Source of the DNA: an uncultured Prevotellaceae bacterium
GTDB lineage: Bacteria; Bacteroidota; Bacteroidia; Bacteroidales; Muribaculaceae
Direction of reading: 5' to 3'
NCBI GenBank assembly: GCA_900317835.1
Contig: ONIL01000023.1
Location: forward strand, 1 to 45,360
DNA: 45,360 nt
Shown: in pieces, positions 15,398-25,400 of the stretch
Numbering within the stretch: position 1 is the first letter of the stretch
Layout of the letters: each line of letters opens with the position of its first letter
Position numbers and translations under genes: made by a program
Notes under the pieces: model-generated
Told to the model about the DNA's origin: nothing
Databases searched by the model: none
What the model saw: the letters and a program-made list of their open reading frames with translations, nothing else

Positions 15398-16257
15398 AGC
15401 GACTAACGGGGAAAGCATCCGACACGCTGTTTGTCAGCGACTTGGACGGCACCTTGCTGGGTGATGATTCCAAGCTGTCAGGGCGCACCATCCAGACGCT
15501 TAACCGTGTCATTGAGGAACTGGGCGGCTTGTTTACCGTCGCCACGGCCCGCACGCCTGCGACAGTGGTTCCGCTGATGCAGGAAGTGCACGCCAAACTG
15601 CCATTCATCGTCATTGGCGGCTCGGCGATGTGGAATCCGACGACAGGAGCCTTTGAGCACACACGGGGAATCAATACCATGACCGTCGATGCCGTTGCCG
15701 ACGTGTTTGACCATCATGGTGCTCACCCCTTCATCTACCGCCGTCATGGCAACAACAGGCTGCACACCCATCACTATGGCCCCTTGTCGCCTCAAGAGCA
15801 GCGCTTCATTGACGAACGGCAGCACTTGCCGCTAAAAAAGTTCTTTCTCAATGACCCCGATTACAGGCATAGCGATGACGAGGCCTTGCTCATCTTTTCA
15901 ATCAACAAGTATGCTGTACTTGAGGCCATCGCCAACGACCTCAAGGCGACGGTATCTACCTGCTCGGTTGTGGTTTATCATGACATCTTTGACGAGAGCG
16001 AGGGTTATCTGGAAATTTTCAGCGCCGGCACGAGCAAGGCGGGGGCTATCCGGGAGTTGGCCAGCGGCATTGGAGCTCAACGGGTAGTCGTCTTCGGTGA
16101 CAACCGCAACGACATTGCCATGATGCGTGCCGCCGACTATAGCGTCGCCGTGGACAATGCATTCCCTGAGGTCAAGATGATCGCCAGCGAGGTCATCGGC
16201 CCCAACACCGACGACAGTGTCGCTAGCTGGATTGAGAAAGAGCTAATCGATTGCTGA
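15394..16257 (+). CDS. HAD-superfamily Cof-type phosphatase
   Basis: A predicted cytoplasmic phosphatase acting on a small phosphorylated metabolite, substrate unknown. At 287 residues it has motif I DLDGTLLGDD (nucleophile D16, general acid D18), motif II ATARTPAT (Ser/Thr position), the C2B cap in the middle, a Lys in SKAGAIRELA (motif III) and motif IV VVFGDNRNDIAMMRAAD. That places it in the IIB (Cof/YbiV-like) group. The start is ATG 15394, overlapping the stop of the YihY-like gene in ATGA; a GTG at 15376 is in frame but less likely. Translational coupling is expected. Confidence 0.92.
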   Translation: MKRLTGKASDTLFVSDLDGTLLGDDSKLSGRTIQTLNRVIEELGGLFTVATARTPATVVPLMQEVHAKLPFIVIGGSAMWNPTTGAFEHTRGINTMTVDAVADVFDHHGAHPFIYRRHGNNRLHTHHYGPLSPQEQRFIDERQHLPLKKFFLNDPDYRHSDDEALLIFSINKYAVLEAIANDLKATVSTCSVVVYHDIFDESEGYLEIFSAGTSKAGAIRELASGIGAQRVVVFGDNRNDIAMMRAADYSVAVDNAFPEVKMIASEVIGPNTDDSVASWIEKELIDC

Positions 16258-16304
16258 GTGGAAACAAAAAGCATTTAACTCTTAACTATTCACTAAAAAA
16301 GTAC

Positions 16305-16312
16305 TACCTTTG
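16305..16312 (+). promoter_or_regulatory. -7 promoter box (TACCTTTG) for the sensor kinase operon
   Basis: TACCTTTG ends only 6 bases before the ATG at 16319, so the predicted transcription start coincides with the start codon. No strong -33 TTTG is present. Confidence 0.7.
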
Positions 16313-16318
16313 CACCGC

Positions 16319-17560
16319 ATGGCAAACCTGCGCAACATATATGACTCACGCCGCATCTGGAAGTTGGTGTTCTTGGCCATCTCTCTGGTGCTGGTCGCTT
16401 TGTTCCTGTATATCTCCAACAATCTGGTCAAGGATCTCGCTGAGCAAGAACGCGATCGCATGGAGATTTGGGCCAATGCCACGCAGGAACTGGCAACGAT
16501 GGGTAGCGGTGGCGACATGGATAGCGATGAAGCCCCCATTGAGGTGAGCGCTACCGATGTGGACTTCCTGTTGAGCATCATCGAGGCCAACCACAACATT
16601 CCCGTGCTGCTGGTTGATGACCAGGACAACATCCTGTTGCACCGCAACTTCCGTTTACCCGAGCCCGAAGACAGCCTAGCTTTTGAGATTTCTCCCACTA
16701 ACCTCAAGTTCCTCAACAAGAAGCTCAATCACCTCAAGAACACCGAGAACAAGATTGACATCAAGATTGACGAGAGCACTACACAGTATCTCTACTACGA
16801 GGATTCGACATTGCTGCGCCGCCTGTCCTATTTCCCCTACATCCAGCTGGCCGTGCTCATCCTGTTCTTTGCCATCGCCTACTTTGCCCTGATGAGTATC
16901 AAGCGTGCCGAGCAGAACAAGGTGTGGGTGGGCCTCTCGAAGGAAACTGCTCACCAGCTGGGAACTCCCATCTCGTCGCTCATGGCATGGACGCAGTTGC
17001 TTGACTCAATGGGCGTGGACAAGAGCATCGTCACCGACATGGACAAGGACGTGAAGCGTCTATCGACTATCGCCGACCGCTTCTCCAAAATCGGTTCCAT
17101 GCCCGACAAGGAGCTCGTGCCCATTAACGAGGCGGTCACCTCAAGCCTTGAGTACATGCGTGCCCGCATCCCCAAGCGTGTGAGCCTCCACATCCACACC
17201 AACGACCAGACCAACAACGGCGTCATGCTCAGCCAGACGCTATTCGCCTGGGTGATGGAGAATCTAACCAAAAATGCTGTCGATGCCATGGATGGTGAGG
17301 GTCGCCTAGACATCACCGTCGAGGACAGCCCCAACAACGCCGTCATCCTGGTCAAGGACACCGGCAAGGGCATCCCCCGCAAGAACTTCAAGAACGTCTT
17401 CACTCCCGGCTTCACCACCAAAAAGCGCGGATGGGGACTGGGATTGACCCTGGTCAAACGAATTATTGAGGAATATCACAACGGACAGATTTATATCAAA
17501 GAGTCGGAGGTGGGCAAAGGCACCACATTCGGCATCGAACTTCCTAAAGTCAAGTCATGA
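16319..17560 (+). CDS. Membrane sensor histidine kinase (orphan)
   Basis: A 413-residue kinase. TM1 is at about 13-34 (WKLVFLAISLVLVALFLYI), an extracytoplasmic domain of about 135 residues follows, and TM2 is at about 173-193 (IQLAVLILFFAIAYFALMSI). The H-box is KETAHQLGTPISSLMAW with H212, a divergent form of the usual SHELRTPL. The HATPase domain shows NLTKNAVDAMDG (N box), VKDTGKGIP (G1) and KKRGWGLGLTLVKRIIE (G2). No response regulator is adjacent, so its partner is unknown. The start codon is about 6 bases after the -7 box, implying a leaderless mRNA. Its stop overlaps the start of the metallo-hydrolase (ATGA), the next gene of the operon. Confidence 0.92.
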   Translation: MANLRNIYDSRRIWKLVFLAISLVLVALFLYISNNLVKDLAEQERDRMEIWANATQELATMGSGGDMDSDEAPIEVSATDVDFLLSIIEANHNIPVLLVDDQDNILLHRNFRLPEPEDSLAFEISPTNLKFLNKKLNHLKNTENKIDIKIDESTTQYLYYEDSTLLRRLSYFPYIQLAVLILFFAIAYFALMSIKRAEQNKVWVGLSKETAHQLGTPISSLMAWTQLLDSMGVDKSIVTDMDKDVKRLSTIADRFSKIGSMPDKELVPINEAVTSSLEYMRARIPKRVSLHIHTNDQTNNGVMLSQTLFAWVMENLTKNAVDAMDGEGRLDITVEDSPNNAVILVKDTGKGIPRKNFKNVFTPGFTTKKRGWGLGLTLVKRIIEEYHNGQIYIKESEVGKGTTFGIELPKVKS

Positions 17561-18387
17561 TGAGCACAACTATCGACAACAAGACCACACGCATCACTAT
17601 GTTGGGCACGGGCAATGCCATGTGCGTCAACTGCTACAACACGTGCTTCTACGTGCACAGCCCCAAGGGTGGTCTGCTTGTTGACGGTGGTGGCGGCAAC
17701 GGCATCCTCAGGCAGCTCATCAAGGCCAAGATACCCTTTGAGGGCATCCGCCACATGTTCGTGACCCACAGCCACACCGACCATATCCTGGGCGCCATCT
17801 GGATGATGCGCAAGATCTCGCCCATGATTTTCAAGGGCAAGCACAAGGGACCTTTCACCATCTATTGCAACGACGAGGTGCGCCAGGCTCTCTTCACCAT
17901 GGGAGAACTCATGATACCGCGCAAAATCTTTGATTCTATCGGACAGACCATCATCCTGCGCGAGGTGCATGACGGCGAGCAGATGGATATCGATGACATG
18001 AGGGTTACCTTCTTTGACATTGCTTCAACCAAGGTCAAACAATACGGGTTTGAGGCCAAACTGCCCGACGGACAACGCCTCGTGTGCCTGGGCGATGAGC
18101 CCTACAGCATGCAGAGCGAGCCATACGCCCGAGGCTGCGACTGGTTGATGTGCGAAGCCTTCTGTCTCTACAAGGACCGCTTCGTGTTCAATCCTTATGA
18201 GAAGAGCCACAGCACTGCCCTTGATGCCGGCATGCTGGCCCAGGAATTGGGCGTGAAACACCTCGTGCTCTACCACACTGAAGATACCCACCTCGATACC
18301 CGCGCCACCACTTACAGCACCGAAGCCGCCCAATACTACAAGGGCCCCATCCTTGTCCCCAACGACCTGGAATCCTTCGCACTGTAA
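17557..18387 (+). CDS. Metallo-beta-lactamase-fold hydrolase, RNase Z-like
   Basis: A 276-residue cytoplasmic protein. The metal-binding motif is THSHTDHILG (H71, H73, D75, H76), with further expected ligands in CLGDEPYS and a late His in LVLYHTEDTH. The N-terminal TMLGTGNAMCVNCYNTCFYV resembles the GTG(N/S) start of RNase Z/arylsulfatase-like members. It could be a phosphodiesterase or RNase Z-like enzyme; the substrate is unknown. It overlaps the kinase gene by 4 bases (alternative ATG 17560) and is followed after 19 bases by the Ig-like lipoprotein, so kinase, hydrolase and lipoprotein are one unit. The N-terminal region is rich in Cys (three within eight residues). Confidence 0.85.
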   Translation: MMSTTIDNKTTRITMLGTGNAMCVNCYNTCFYVHSPKGGLLVDGGGGNGILRQLIKAKIPFEGIRHMFVTHSHTDHILGAIWMMRKISPMIFKGKHKGPFTIYCNDEVRQALFTMGELMIPRKIFDSIGQTIILREVHDGEQMDIDDMRVTFFDIASTKVKQYGFEAKLPDGQRLVCLGDEPYSMQSEPYARGCDWLMCEAFCLYKDRFVFNPYEKSHSTALDAGMLAQELGVKHLVLYHTEDTHLDTRATTYSTEAAQYYKGPILVPNDLESFAL

Positions 18388-18406
18388 CGTTTAAACAAGA
18401 AAAGAC

Positions 18407-20500
18407 TTGAAAAGAGAACGTTGGACATATTGGCTGATGACGGTGGCGGTGAGTGTGATACTTGCGGCATGTGCCAGCATCGGGTCACCCGAGGGCGGCC
18501 CACGTGACTACACACCGCCACAGGTGGTCAAGACTTCACCCGAGGCTGGTTCAGTCAACTTCAAGGGACAGAAGGTGGAAATCATTTTTGACGAAATTGT
18601 TAATCTCAAGGACCAGCAGAAGAAGGTCATCGTCTCCCCTGCCCCACGCACCCAGCCGCTTATCCGTACTGTGGGCAAGAAACTGACTATCGAATTCCGC
18701 GATACGCTGCTGGATAACACCACCTACGTCATCGACTTCTCTAACGCCATCGAGGACAATAACGAGGGAAACCAACTCGACGGTTACTCCTTCGCCTTCT
18801 CAACTGGCGATCAAATCGACACACTGGCAGTGTCGGGCATCGTCCTGCGTGCCAACGACCTGGAGCCGATGCAGCACGTCATCGTCGGCCTGCACAGTAA
18901 CCTCGACGACACGGCGTTTACCAACATTCCTCTCGAACGCGTGAGCCGAACCAACGACCTTGGAAAATTCACCGTGCGCAACCTCAAACCTGGCATTTAC
19001 CACATTTTTGCACTCAATGATGTGGATGGCGACTACCACATGGCCCGTACCGAAGATATCGCATTCATCGATGAGGTTATTGTTCCCCGTACAAGCGAAT
19101 ACACGTCCCAGGACACGGTCTTTACCTATGACCGCAAGGTTGATACCATCATGACGGCCACCCACACGCAATTCCTGCCCAACGACTTGCTGCTGTGCAT
19201 GTTCAACGAGGGTTACCGTTCACATTATGTCAAGCAGACCAGCCGTCCTGCCGATAACAAGCTATACATGCTCTTCGGTGCTCCTAACGATACTCTGCCA
19301 CAACTCGATGTGCTCCGTCCTGCGGAACACCAGCCTGACTGGTACCGCGTGGAACGCACCATGGATAACGACTCGCTGATCTACTGGATTACCGACTCGG
19401 CGATGATCAAGACCGACACCATCATCGTCGCCATGACCTACCTGCGTACCGATAGCGCTGACTTGCTGAAACAAGTGACCGACACCATCCGGTTCGGCTA
19501 CCGCAAACCCAGCTCACAAGTCAAGGAAGAAGAAAAGAAGGCCAAGGAACGCGAGGAACGAGACAAGCGATTAGCGCAATTGCTAGAAAAACAAGAAAAA
19601 GCCGCCTCTCAGGGAAAAGAACTTGACGAGGGTGAACTCGAAGAAATCAAAGAACTGCAGCGCGTTGATCCCAACGACAACCCAAAACTACTGATGGATT
19701 TGGCCAAAAGTGGGGTCATCGACGTGGGAGACTCCATCATTCTCAAATTTGATGCACCGATTGCCTCGATAGATCCCAACGGGGTGCATCTCGAAATCCA
19801 GCGTGACACCGTGTGGATTCCTATCATAAGTCAAACGGCACGTTTCAAGCCAATTGACGACTGTAATCCCATGCGCTACTGGCTGCCACTCAACACGATG
19901 CCCGATTCCACTTACCGCATTACCATCGACAGTGCCGCGGTGACATCGGTCTATGGCCTGTGTAATGTCAAGTTGAGCAAAGAGTTGAAGGTTAGGGGGC
20001 TTGAGGAATATGCCAATATCTATTTCAAGGTCAACGTCACTGGTGACGCCTTTGTTGAACTGTTAAGTTCAGGTGAGAAAGTCGAGCGCACCGTTCCTGT
20101 GAAGAACGGCACAATCGAAATCCTCAATGTCAAGCCAAGCACTTACTACATGCGGCTTACCATCGACACTAACGGCAATGGCAAGTGGGACACGGGCAAC
20201 TACCTGCAACACCTGCAACCCGAGGAAGTCTATTATTACCCCAAGAAACTGCGCCTGCGTGCCAACTGGGACCTGGACGAGAACTGGAACATCTATGAGA
20301 CAGCCCTCGACCTGCAAAAACCCGATGAAATCAAGCGCAACAAGCCCGAACAGGCTAAGAACAAAGTCGAGAAAAAGCAGAATAAGAAATCCAACAACGA
20401 AGATGAGGAGGATCAAGACGAGTTCGGCGCTGGAATTACCAACACCTATACAGGAAACAAGTATAATGACGTAAAGAACAATCGCCTCAGGAACAGGTGA
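18407..20500 (+). CDS. Ig-like (Big_5) domain lipoprotein
   Basis: A 697-residue predicted surface or periplasmic lipoprotein. The lipobox ILAAC ends the signal, followed by ASIGSPEGGPRDYTPP, a pattern shared by many Bacteroidetes lipoproteins of this type. An N-terminal Big_5 (SbsA Ig-like) domain at about 37-135 contains VVKTSPEAGSVNFKGQKVEIIFDE. A prealbumin-like region near 140-230 has LKPGIYHIFALNDVDGDY, an acidic/basic coiled coil spans about 370-420, and a second beta-rich half includes NVKPSTYYMRLTIDTNGNGKWD. The tail is charged (KKQNKKSNNEDEEDQDE). The start must be TTG 18407, because the first ATG (18437) would leave a signal peptide too short and without basic residues. Function unknown. 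Confidence 0.82.
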   Translation: MKRERWTYWLMTVAVSVILAACASIGSPEGGPRDYTPPQVVKTSPEAGSVNFKGQKVEIIFDEIVNLKDQQKKVIVSPAPRTQPLIRTVGKKLTIEFRDTLLDNTTYVIDFSNAIEDNNEGNQLDGYSFAFSTGDQIDTLAVSGIVLRANDLEPMQHVIVGLHSNLDDTAFTNIPLERVSRTNDLGKFTVRNLKPGIYHIFALNDVDGDYHMARTEDIAFIDEVIVPRTSEYTSQDTVFTYDRKVDTIMTATHTQFLPNDLLLCMFNEGYRSHYVKQTSRPADNKLYMLFGAPNDTLPQLDVLRPAEHQPDWYRVERTMDNDSLIYWITDSAMIKTDTIIVAMTYLRTDSADLLKQVTDTIRFGYRKPSSQVKEEEKKAKEREERDKRLAQLLEKQEKAASQGKELDEGELEEIKELQRVDPNDNPKLLMDLAKSGVIDVGDSIILKFDAPIASIDPNGVHLEIQRDTVWIPIISQTARFKPIDDCNPMRYWLPLNTMPDSTYRITIDSAAVTSVYGLCNVKLSKELKVRGLEEYANIYFKVNVTGDAFVELLSSGEKVERTVPVKNGTIEILNVKPSTYYMRLTIDTNGNGKWDTGNYLQHLQPEEVYYYPKKLRLRANWDLDENWNIYETALDLQKPDEIKRNKPEQAKNKVEKKQNKKSNNEDEEDQDEFGAGITNTYTGNKYNDVKNNRLRNR

Positions 20501-20501
20501 T

Positions 20502-21209
20502 TTACTTCATGGGGATTGCCTTAATAGTTCCTAGCTTGCGGACAGAGACCTTGGAGGGCTCACCTTTATAGTACACCTTGCCAGTGCCACTGCCACTAAC
20601 CTTGAGTTCGCCACCATTCACATCGCAGCCAATCGAACCCGTACCCATGATGCGGCAAGACACATCGGTCGCCCTCACTTTGTCAGCTTGAATTTCGCCA
20701 GTGCCAACCAGCCTCAATGCCAATTCATCACAAGAGCCGTCGGCAATGATTTTTCCCTTGCCACTCAATATCTGTAACTCGAGTTTTGAAGCACGCACTC
20801 CACGGACAATTATTTTACCATTATCGGTGAGGCGAACTTTAAAAGCCTTCATCGGGGGCAGTTTTGATAACCTCAATGTGCTGTCGCCTGAATTCTCAGC
20901 CTCATCGAGCGATGATGAGAAAACGGTGATCGTCGGCAGGTGACCTACTCGTTCATATTCGTCCTCGACCTGAATGCTCAAGCGACCCTTGCTTGACAAC
21001 GAGAACATGAGATGGTCAGCAACATCTTGTGAGCATGTGATGACCGCCAAACCCGCCGAGTCGGCATTGCATCGGTAATTGACATTGATATTATCGACCA
21101 ATGACAACTGGGTGAAGTTCCCCACCTTAAACTCATGGCGTGATACCTGTGCAAGACCCACAGTTGCGACAAGAGCCATTAACATCAAGCTCATCAATCT
21201 TCGTTTCAT
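20502..21209 (-). CDS. GIN-domain (DUF2807) secreted protein
   Basis: A 235-residue protein with a signal peptide (about residues 1-20, ending VGLAQ) and no lipobox. The body is a head-GIN/DUF2807 domain: FTQLSLVDNINVNYRC at the start, then repeating beta-turn units RLTDNGKIIVRG, QILSGKGKIIADG, RLVGTGEIQAD, RIMGTGSIGCD and KVSGSGTGKVYY. It is related to the lipoprotein at 11446 but has varied turns. The start codon overlaps the stop of dusB (ATGA), so the two are coupled despite unrelated roles. It converges with the Ig-like lipoprotein gene with a 1-base gap. Confidence 0.82.
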   Translation of the reverse strand: MKRRLMSLMLMALVATVGLAQVSRHEFKVGNFTQLSLVDNINVNYRCNADSAGLAVITCSQDVADHLMFSLSSKGRLSIQVEDEYERVGHLPTITVFSSSLDEAENSGDSTLRLSKLPPMKAFKVRLTDNGKIIVRGVRASKLELQILSGKGKIIADGSCDELALRLVGTGEIQADKVRATDVSCRIMGTGSIGCDVNGGELKVSGSGTGKVYYKGEPSKVSVRKLGTIKAIPMK

Positions 21210-22216
21210 AACCCTTCAGTGTTTTGTGTTTCTATATTGGGCAAAATGTCCTTCTCGATGTGGTCGAGAATCATTTCAAGTTCGGCACGCGTGTTGGCCT
21301 GCAGCATGGCGATGCGCAAGGGTCGGAAGTTGCGGATGCCCTTGAACAGCGGCGTGGCTGCCAGATGGCGGCGGATGTGAAGTATGCCGCGGTACTCGTC
21401 GATGCGGTCGATGCTCTCGGCAATCTGACGACGTATCAGTGCCATCTTCTCCTCATTGCTGCTTACGGGCACCTCGCCCGTAAGCAGGTACTGCTTCATC
21501 TCGCGGAAAATCCATGGTGCACCGATGCTGGCGCGTCCCACCATCACGCCATCCACACCGTAGCGGTCAAAGCATTCCTTCAAACGCTGGGGCGTGGTCA
21601 CGTCACCGTTGCCGATGATGGGTATTTTCATGCGGGGATTGTTCTTCACCTCGCCGATGAGGGTCCAGTCGGCCTCGCCGCTGTAAATCTGGGAACGGGT
21701 GCGGCCATGGATCGTTAACGCAGCGATACCGCAATCCTGCAACTGTTCGGCCAAGTCGACGATGATTTTGTTGTCATGATCCCAACCCAAGCGGGTTTTT
21801 ACGGTAACCGGCAGGTCAACGGCATCGACCACGGCACGTGTGATCTCGAGCAACAGCGGCACATTGCGCAACATGCCGGCACCAGAACCCTTGCCTGCGA
21901 TTTTCTTGACAGGGCAACCCCAGTTAATGTCGATGAAATCAGGACGGGCAGTGGCGGCAATGCGTGCGGCCTCGACCATGGCATCCTTGTAGCGTCCATA
22001 GATCTGAATAGCGGCAGGACGCTCGCCCGGGGCAATGGCCATCTTCTGGAAAGACCTCTCGATGCTGCGAATCAATGCGTCGGCACTGACAAACTCGGTA
22101 TAGACCATGTCGGCACCCTGTTCACGGCAGATGAGCCTGAACGACTGGTCGGTGACATCCTCCATGGGTGCCAGCATCACAGGGCGTTCGCCCAAGTCTA
22201 TGTTGCCTATCTTCAT
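21206..22216 (-). CDS. dusB: tRNA-dihydrouridine synthase DusB
   Basis: A flavoenzyme reducing a uridine in the tRNA D-loop to dihydrouridine. The 336-residue protein has APMEDVTDQSFR at the start of the TIM barrel, catalytic C101 in INWGCPVKKIAGKGSGAGML, the FMN-binding TIHGRTRSQIYSGEADW and IIGNGDV segments, and GVMVGRASIGAPWIF. It continues with a C-terminal helical tRNA-binding domain. Length and motifs fit the DusB type. Upstream, TAATTTCG is one base from a -7 box. It is followed by the overlapping GIN gene. Confidence 0.95.
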   Translation of the reverse strand: MKIGNIDLGERPVMLAPMEDVTDQSFRLICREQGADMVYTEFVSADALIRSIERSFQKMAIAPGERPAAIQIYGRYKDAMVEAARIAATARPDFIDINWGCPVKKIAGKGSGAGMLRNVPLLLEITRAVVDAVDLPVTVKTRLGWDHDNKIIVDLAEQLQDCGIAALTIHGRTRSQIYSGEADWTLIGEVKNNPRMKIPIIGNGDVTTPQRLKECFDRYGVDGVMVGRASIGAPWIFREMKQYLLTGEVPVSSNEEKMALIRRQIAESIDRIDEYRGILHIRRHLAATPLFKGIRNFRPLRIAMLQANTRAELEMILDHIEKDILPNIETQNTEGL

Positions 22217-22405
22217 CGAGATAAATGTGCTTCGGATTTGTTTTTACGGGGCGAAATTACGATATTTTACACGACTGACCAACTACTTAACGCATTTTAG
22301 GACATAATTAAGGAAAAATAGGCATCAAGTGCAGGTCATCGAAGGGCGGAAAGTGAGTTTACAAGACAGAGGCTCACAATTCACTGAATTTGATCGGTTC
22401 GCGGG

Positions 22406-22440
22406 AAAAAAGGCTGCCGCACTTGAGAAGTGCGGCAGCC
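22406..22440 (-). terminator. Intrinsic terminator of the 1297-residue protein gene
   Basis: On the minus strand a perfect 13-bp stem (GGCTGCCGCACTT with AAGTGCGGCAGCC) and a 3-base loop are followed by six T residues. It lies 36 bases after the stop at 22476. Confidence 0.92.
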
Positions 22441-22475
22441 GATACTAAATGTGATAAATAATAGAGTGACCTTCT

Positions 22476-25400
22476 TTATTTACCGAAGGCTACCTTGACG
22501 GTATCGACATGGCTGCCGTTGCGGCCCTGCACGATGTAGATGCCGCTGTCCAAGTGCTGCAGGCTCAAAGTGTCCTTGCCTGTACACACGGCCTGTCCAT
22601 TGACATTATAGACGGTAATCACACCGGGATAAGTAGCTACCTTGTTACGCACCTGAATCATGGGAGCCGCATCAAAGATGCACTCGACGGCATCCAGATC
22701 CACCTCATCCTCTGTCACTTTACTGCCAGTGATGGTGAAGAAGTAGTCACGATTGGCCACAATGTCATAGTCGGGCAACTGCAATCCGTTATTCCAGTTG
22801 TTGAAAATCAGGTGGTAGTTACCGCTATTGGCATCCAGCAGGAAGACCTTGTAGGTAGTATTTCCAATGATCGAATCACCCACACTGGCTTCGCCAGGCC
22901 AAGCACCGAAGAGTTCGCTGTCACCCCAAGCATACAGTCCGAGTGCATCCCAGCCCGTCTGGTCGTTGACGAAGATGTAGTGCTGCGAAGCGGGTATCTT
23001 GGGCAGCTCACCGCTGATGCTGAAGTCGTCGATACCCAGTGCCATGGCTGCGTTGCAGGTCGTTCCGCTGGCCACGCTGATGTTCCAGGCCAGGTACAGG
23101 TCACAACCGCGTGCGAGCTTGGTACTGAGGGTGGCGCTCACGGGAACCACCTCGCCAGGCACGGTCTCATAGCCTGCGGTCTCGCTGTCTGGCGAGAAGT
23201 AGGTGTAGAAGTCGCTGCCGGCGCTGGTCCAGTTGCGGCCATCGATAGAGTAATACAACTGCACGGCAAAGCCCGCGCTGTTGTTACCCTTGCGGTATTT
23301 CTCGACGTTATAAGCAACGTTGACGTTCTCGATGTCTTTCTTGCCCGTGTTGAGCAGGTGGGCATACACGTTGACGCCGCGAGTGCCGTCGGCCACACCG
23401 GTCGAGATGCCGCCCAGGGCACGGTCGATACCAGCGTTGTCGCCGAAGTTCCACGTGCCATTCTTGGCATTGCTGGGCAGATTCACGCCACCGCTGTACA
23501 TTGTCTGGGTATCGGCCAGGTCATAGCGGCCCACAGTGCGCGGAGCGGTCAGGACGCGGTCGATGCGCCAAGCATCGGGCAATGTGGCAGTGCCCTCATC
23601 GCCCATGACGTCGAAGTTTTGACCAGCGCTCAAGGTTTCCTCATTCAACTCGATAGCGGGATAAGTCACCACCTCGGTCAAGGCACTAGCCACCGTGACG
23701 TTGGCAGTCTGAGTGAAGTTGCCTGTCGTGGCCGTCACGGTATATTCACCATTCTCGCCGTTGCTGGTGAAGACGTAATTACCGTCAATGTTACCTCCAG
23801 CGCTCAGGGTCATCACCACAGGCTCGGGAGCCTCAATCTCCATGCCGAACTGGTCGCGCACGGTAACCACGTAGTGGATTTGTCCAGCTGTGTGGTCCAC
23901 ATAGTTGGTGAAACCATTCAGAGCACGGCTGGCATATCCTCGCATGGCTGCAGCATCATCGCTGCTGATGCCACTGGGTGCCCAATTGATGTCAGTCGGG
24001 TCCTCACCGTAGATGAGGCCATACTCCATCGCGGCTGCCATGTAGGTAGCCTTGAGGGTGGGATGGCGGTCGTCAAGGAACCACGTGAGCGTGCCCTCGC
24101 TGCCCTCCAGGTCATAGACTTCTTGATAAGCGACACCAACGGGACACAGGGTCACACCCAGGTCGCGGGCCACATCCTGATAATTCTTGACGAAAGTCGA
24201 GTTAAAGGCAGTGTAGTTAGCCCAGTCGCCGCTGTAGGCCCAGTTAATGGGCAAGATAATGATGGCATTGGGGTTGGGGCAGTACTCGCGGATGTAATCT
24301 ACCCAGCGCTTCACGTTGGCACGGAAGGTCTCAATGTCAGTGCGGGGCAGTGAACTCTGCTCTTGCAGGATGATGTGGCTCCAAGCCTCGCTGCGCACGA
24401 GCATCTTGGCACCGGGGTTACCATCCTCGGCCACACCGTCGCCCTCGTCCCAATGGGTCTTGAGCGACTTGCCCAGCAGGGTGTGCTTGGTCCAGTTGGC
24501 ATCCTTGCCCATCGCTGCTGCAATGTTGTTGAAGACAGCATCCTGGTCATTGTAATAAATCAGCGAGTTGTTCAACGAGAGCACCTTGACCTGCTCGGGC
24601 AACTCGGGAACGAGCACCACGTTGGCGGGTTGCAGGGTCATCGTGGTCGGGGTCGAGGCGGCCAGCGTTAAGGTATATTCGCCCGTCTCGAGGTTGAAGG
24701 TCATGTCATAGGTACCAGGTGCGGTCGAAACCTTACCCGTAGCACCCTTGATGAGCGTTCCGCTGGTATTGTCGCCAGTGAGGTCACTCTCAGCACCCCA
24801 CACGCCGCCCATGCCCAGGCGCTGATAGATGCGCCAGTGGCTATAGCCGTCGCCCACGGCAGGCATGGTGACCTGACCGGTAAAGACCTTATCATGGTCG
24901 AGCGTGAGTGCGCCCGAGGTGTCCATGTAGTTCCAACCGTTGTTGTCGCCGATTACATAGACCGATGTCAGACCCGTGTCATCGTCATCGCTCTCGAGCA
25001 ACAGCGTGGCATTGCCGTTGTTGATGGTCAACACAATGCGCTTGCACACAAAGGTGTTGCCGCCGCACGAGATGTTGTCGTTAGTACCCAGCACGAGGCT
25101 ATAGGGGACACCCATCTGCACGCTAGTACCGTTGCTGCCGTAGTTGCAGGCGCTGCTCCAGCTGGCATCAGCAACCTTGAATTGTCCGCTAAGTTCCTTG
25201 TCATAGAGCACATAGGTGCCATTGCCCTCGTCACTGAACTCCCAGTCGGCAGGCGAGCCCCAGCTGTTCACCTCGCCACGCAGGTAGATACCTGAAGCGA
25301 CAAACGGAGGTCTGCTGGGATCAACATAGCCCGTGTAGTTCTCGGGGTCGGTGATTTCGGTCACCTCCTCCTTGGTCACGCACAGGTAATAGTCACGGTT

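Noticed and set aside
23457-23472. A sequence close to parS (AGTTCCACGTGCC)
   Set aside because: It lies in the coding sequence of a conserved tract (GTWNF), the right half does not match, and a similar motif recurs in the duplicated module, so it is explained by the protein.
22509-24353. A 614-codon plus-strand frame opposite the SGNH mosaic gene
   Set aside because: It is antisense to a gene with clear domains; such long shadow frames arise from codon bias and the translation shows no family.
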